From: Halorarius litoreus
GTDB lineage: Archaea > Halobacteriota > Halobacteria > Halobacteriales > Haloarculaceae
Reading direction: 5' to 3'
Length of the DNA: 64,000 bases
Assembly (NCBI RefSeq): GCF_024362405.1
Contig: NZ_CP101454.1
Span: 3,844,001-3,908,000 of the forward strand
Shown in pieces: positions 63,906 through 64,000 of this stretch. Below the pieces are notes generated by a model. It worked only from the letters and a program-made list of their open reading frames with translations, searched no databases and was not told where the DNA came from. Position numbers and translations under genes: made by a program. Positions within the stretch are counted from its first letter, which is position 1; each line of letters opens with the position of its first letter.

Positions 63906-64000
63906 TCCCAGTTCGTCGTCCAGCGGAGCCCACGGGTGGCCCGCGTGACGGTCCCCGACCAGCCGCAGTCGGTGCACGCGAACAGCCCCTGCCCCTCCAC
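63902..64000 (-). CDS. C-terminal end of a zinc-ribbon protein (partial, cut by window end)
   Basis: The minus-strand frame entering from the right reads GLFACTDCGWSGTVTRATRG and ends TTNWD before TAA. The C-x-x-C pair suggests one half of a small zinc ribbon. Its stop overlaps the PAC2 stop. Too little is present to name it. Confidence 0.5.
   Translation of the reverse strand: MEGQGLFACTDCGWSGTVTRATRGLRWTTNWD

Overview
The window comes from a halophilic archaeon (class Halobacteria). The DNA is very GC-rich with strong third-position G/C bias, and the proteins are loaded with Asp and Glu. Many genes have an A/T-rich TATA-like box about 25-30 bases before the start codon and no Shine-Dalgarno leader. 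Marker genes are archaeal: eIF2-alpha, Nop10, a PAC2-family chaperone, AlaX, the haloarchaeal phosphomevalonate decarboxylase, a Nuo complex without NuoEFG, and UPF0058. Genus cannot be fixed from this window.

Layout. 1-5310 is an accessory-looking, more A/T-rich stretch. It holds the tail of one ArsR-like/zinc-ribbon regulator, a complete paralogue facing it, a membrane protein, an MFS transporter and a UPF0058 protein, with five diverged copies of a roughly 70-bp repeat between them. 5311-8764 is a fixABCX-type operon (etfB, etfA, fixC, fixX on the minus strand). 8942-15854 is mixed metabolism: SRPBCC protein, Hsp20, CoA-disulfide-reductase-like flavoprotein, a third zinc-ribbon regulator, BtpA-like protein, NDH-2-like dehydrogenase and phosphomevalonate decarboxylase. 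15943-19967 is a terminal-oxidase neighbourhood (cytochrome oxidase subunit I plus small membrane proteins). 20035-30256 has UspA, two acyl-CoA synthetases, an ABC exporter, methylmalonyl-CoA mutase large subunit, a CBS/ParB-like protein and a TrkA-N/DHH protein.

30328-42263 is the Nuo (complex I) locus, read on the minus strand as A-B-CD-H-I, then a gap, then J1-J2-K-L-M-N. The gap contains an oppositely oriented AI-2E-type permease, an exact 81-bp duplicate of the 3' end of nuoI, and terminator-like hairpin/T-run structures, so the operon appears broken into two transcription units. 42391-48076 has purE and purK separated by a 1210-residue predicted surface protein (seven FG-GAP propeller blades followed by eight two-cysteine repeats). 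Two tandem Agl23-like membrane proteins follow (48121-51536), possibly linked to protein glycosylation. 51597-54361 holds glutamate dehydrogenase, a CitE-like lyase and a divergent MaoC-like hydratase. 54393-59975 has tandem PH-domain membrane proteins joined by a 21-codon overlapping mini-ORF, a DoxX-like protein, a GNAT/zinc-ribbon protein, a frameshifted DUF3179 gene, AlaX, an HD-domain protein and a LysE-type exporter. 60064-64000 has threonine synthase, then a 277-bp element that folds as a perfect four-way junction, then eIF2-alpha, nop10, a small membrane protein, PAC2 and the 3' end of a zinc-ribbon gene.

The most unusual items are the four-way-junction element at 61337-61613, the surface-protein architecture at 43242-46874, the split nuo locus with its 81-bp duplication, the repeat family in the first 5.2 kb, and the mini-ORF at 54914-54979. 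All function statements rest on reading translated motifs by eye; no database search was possible.
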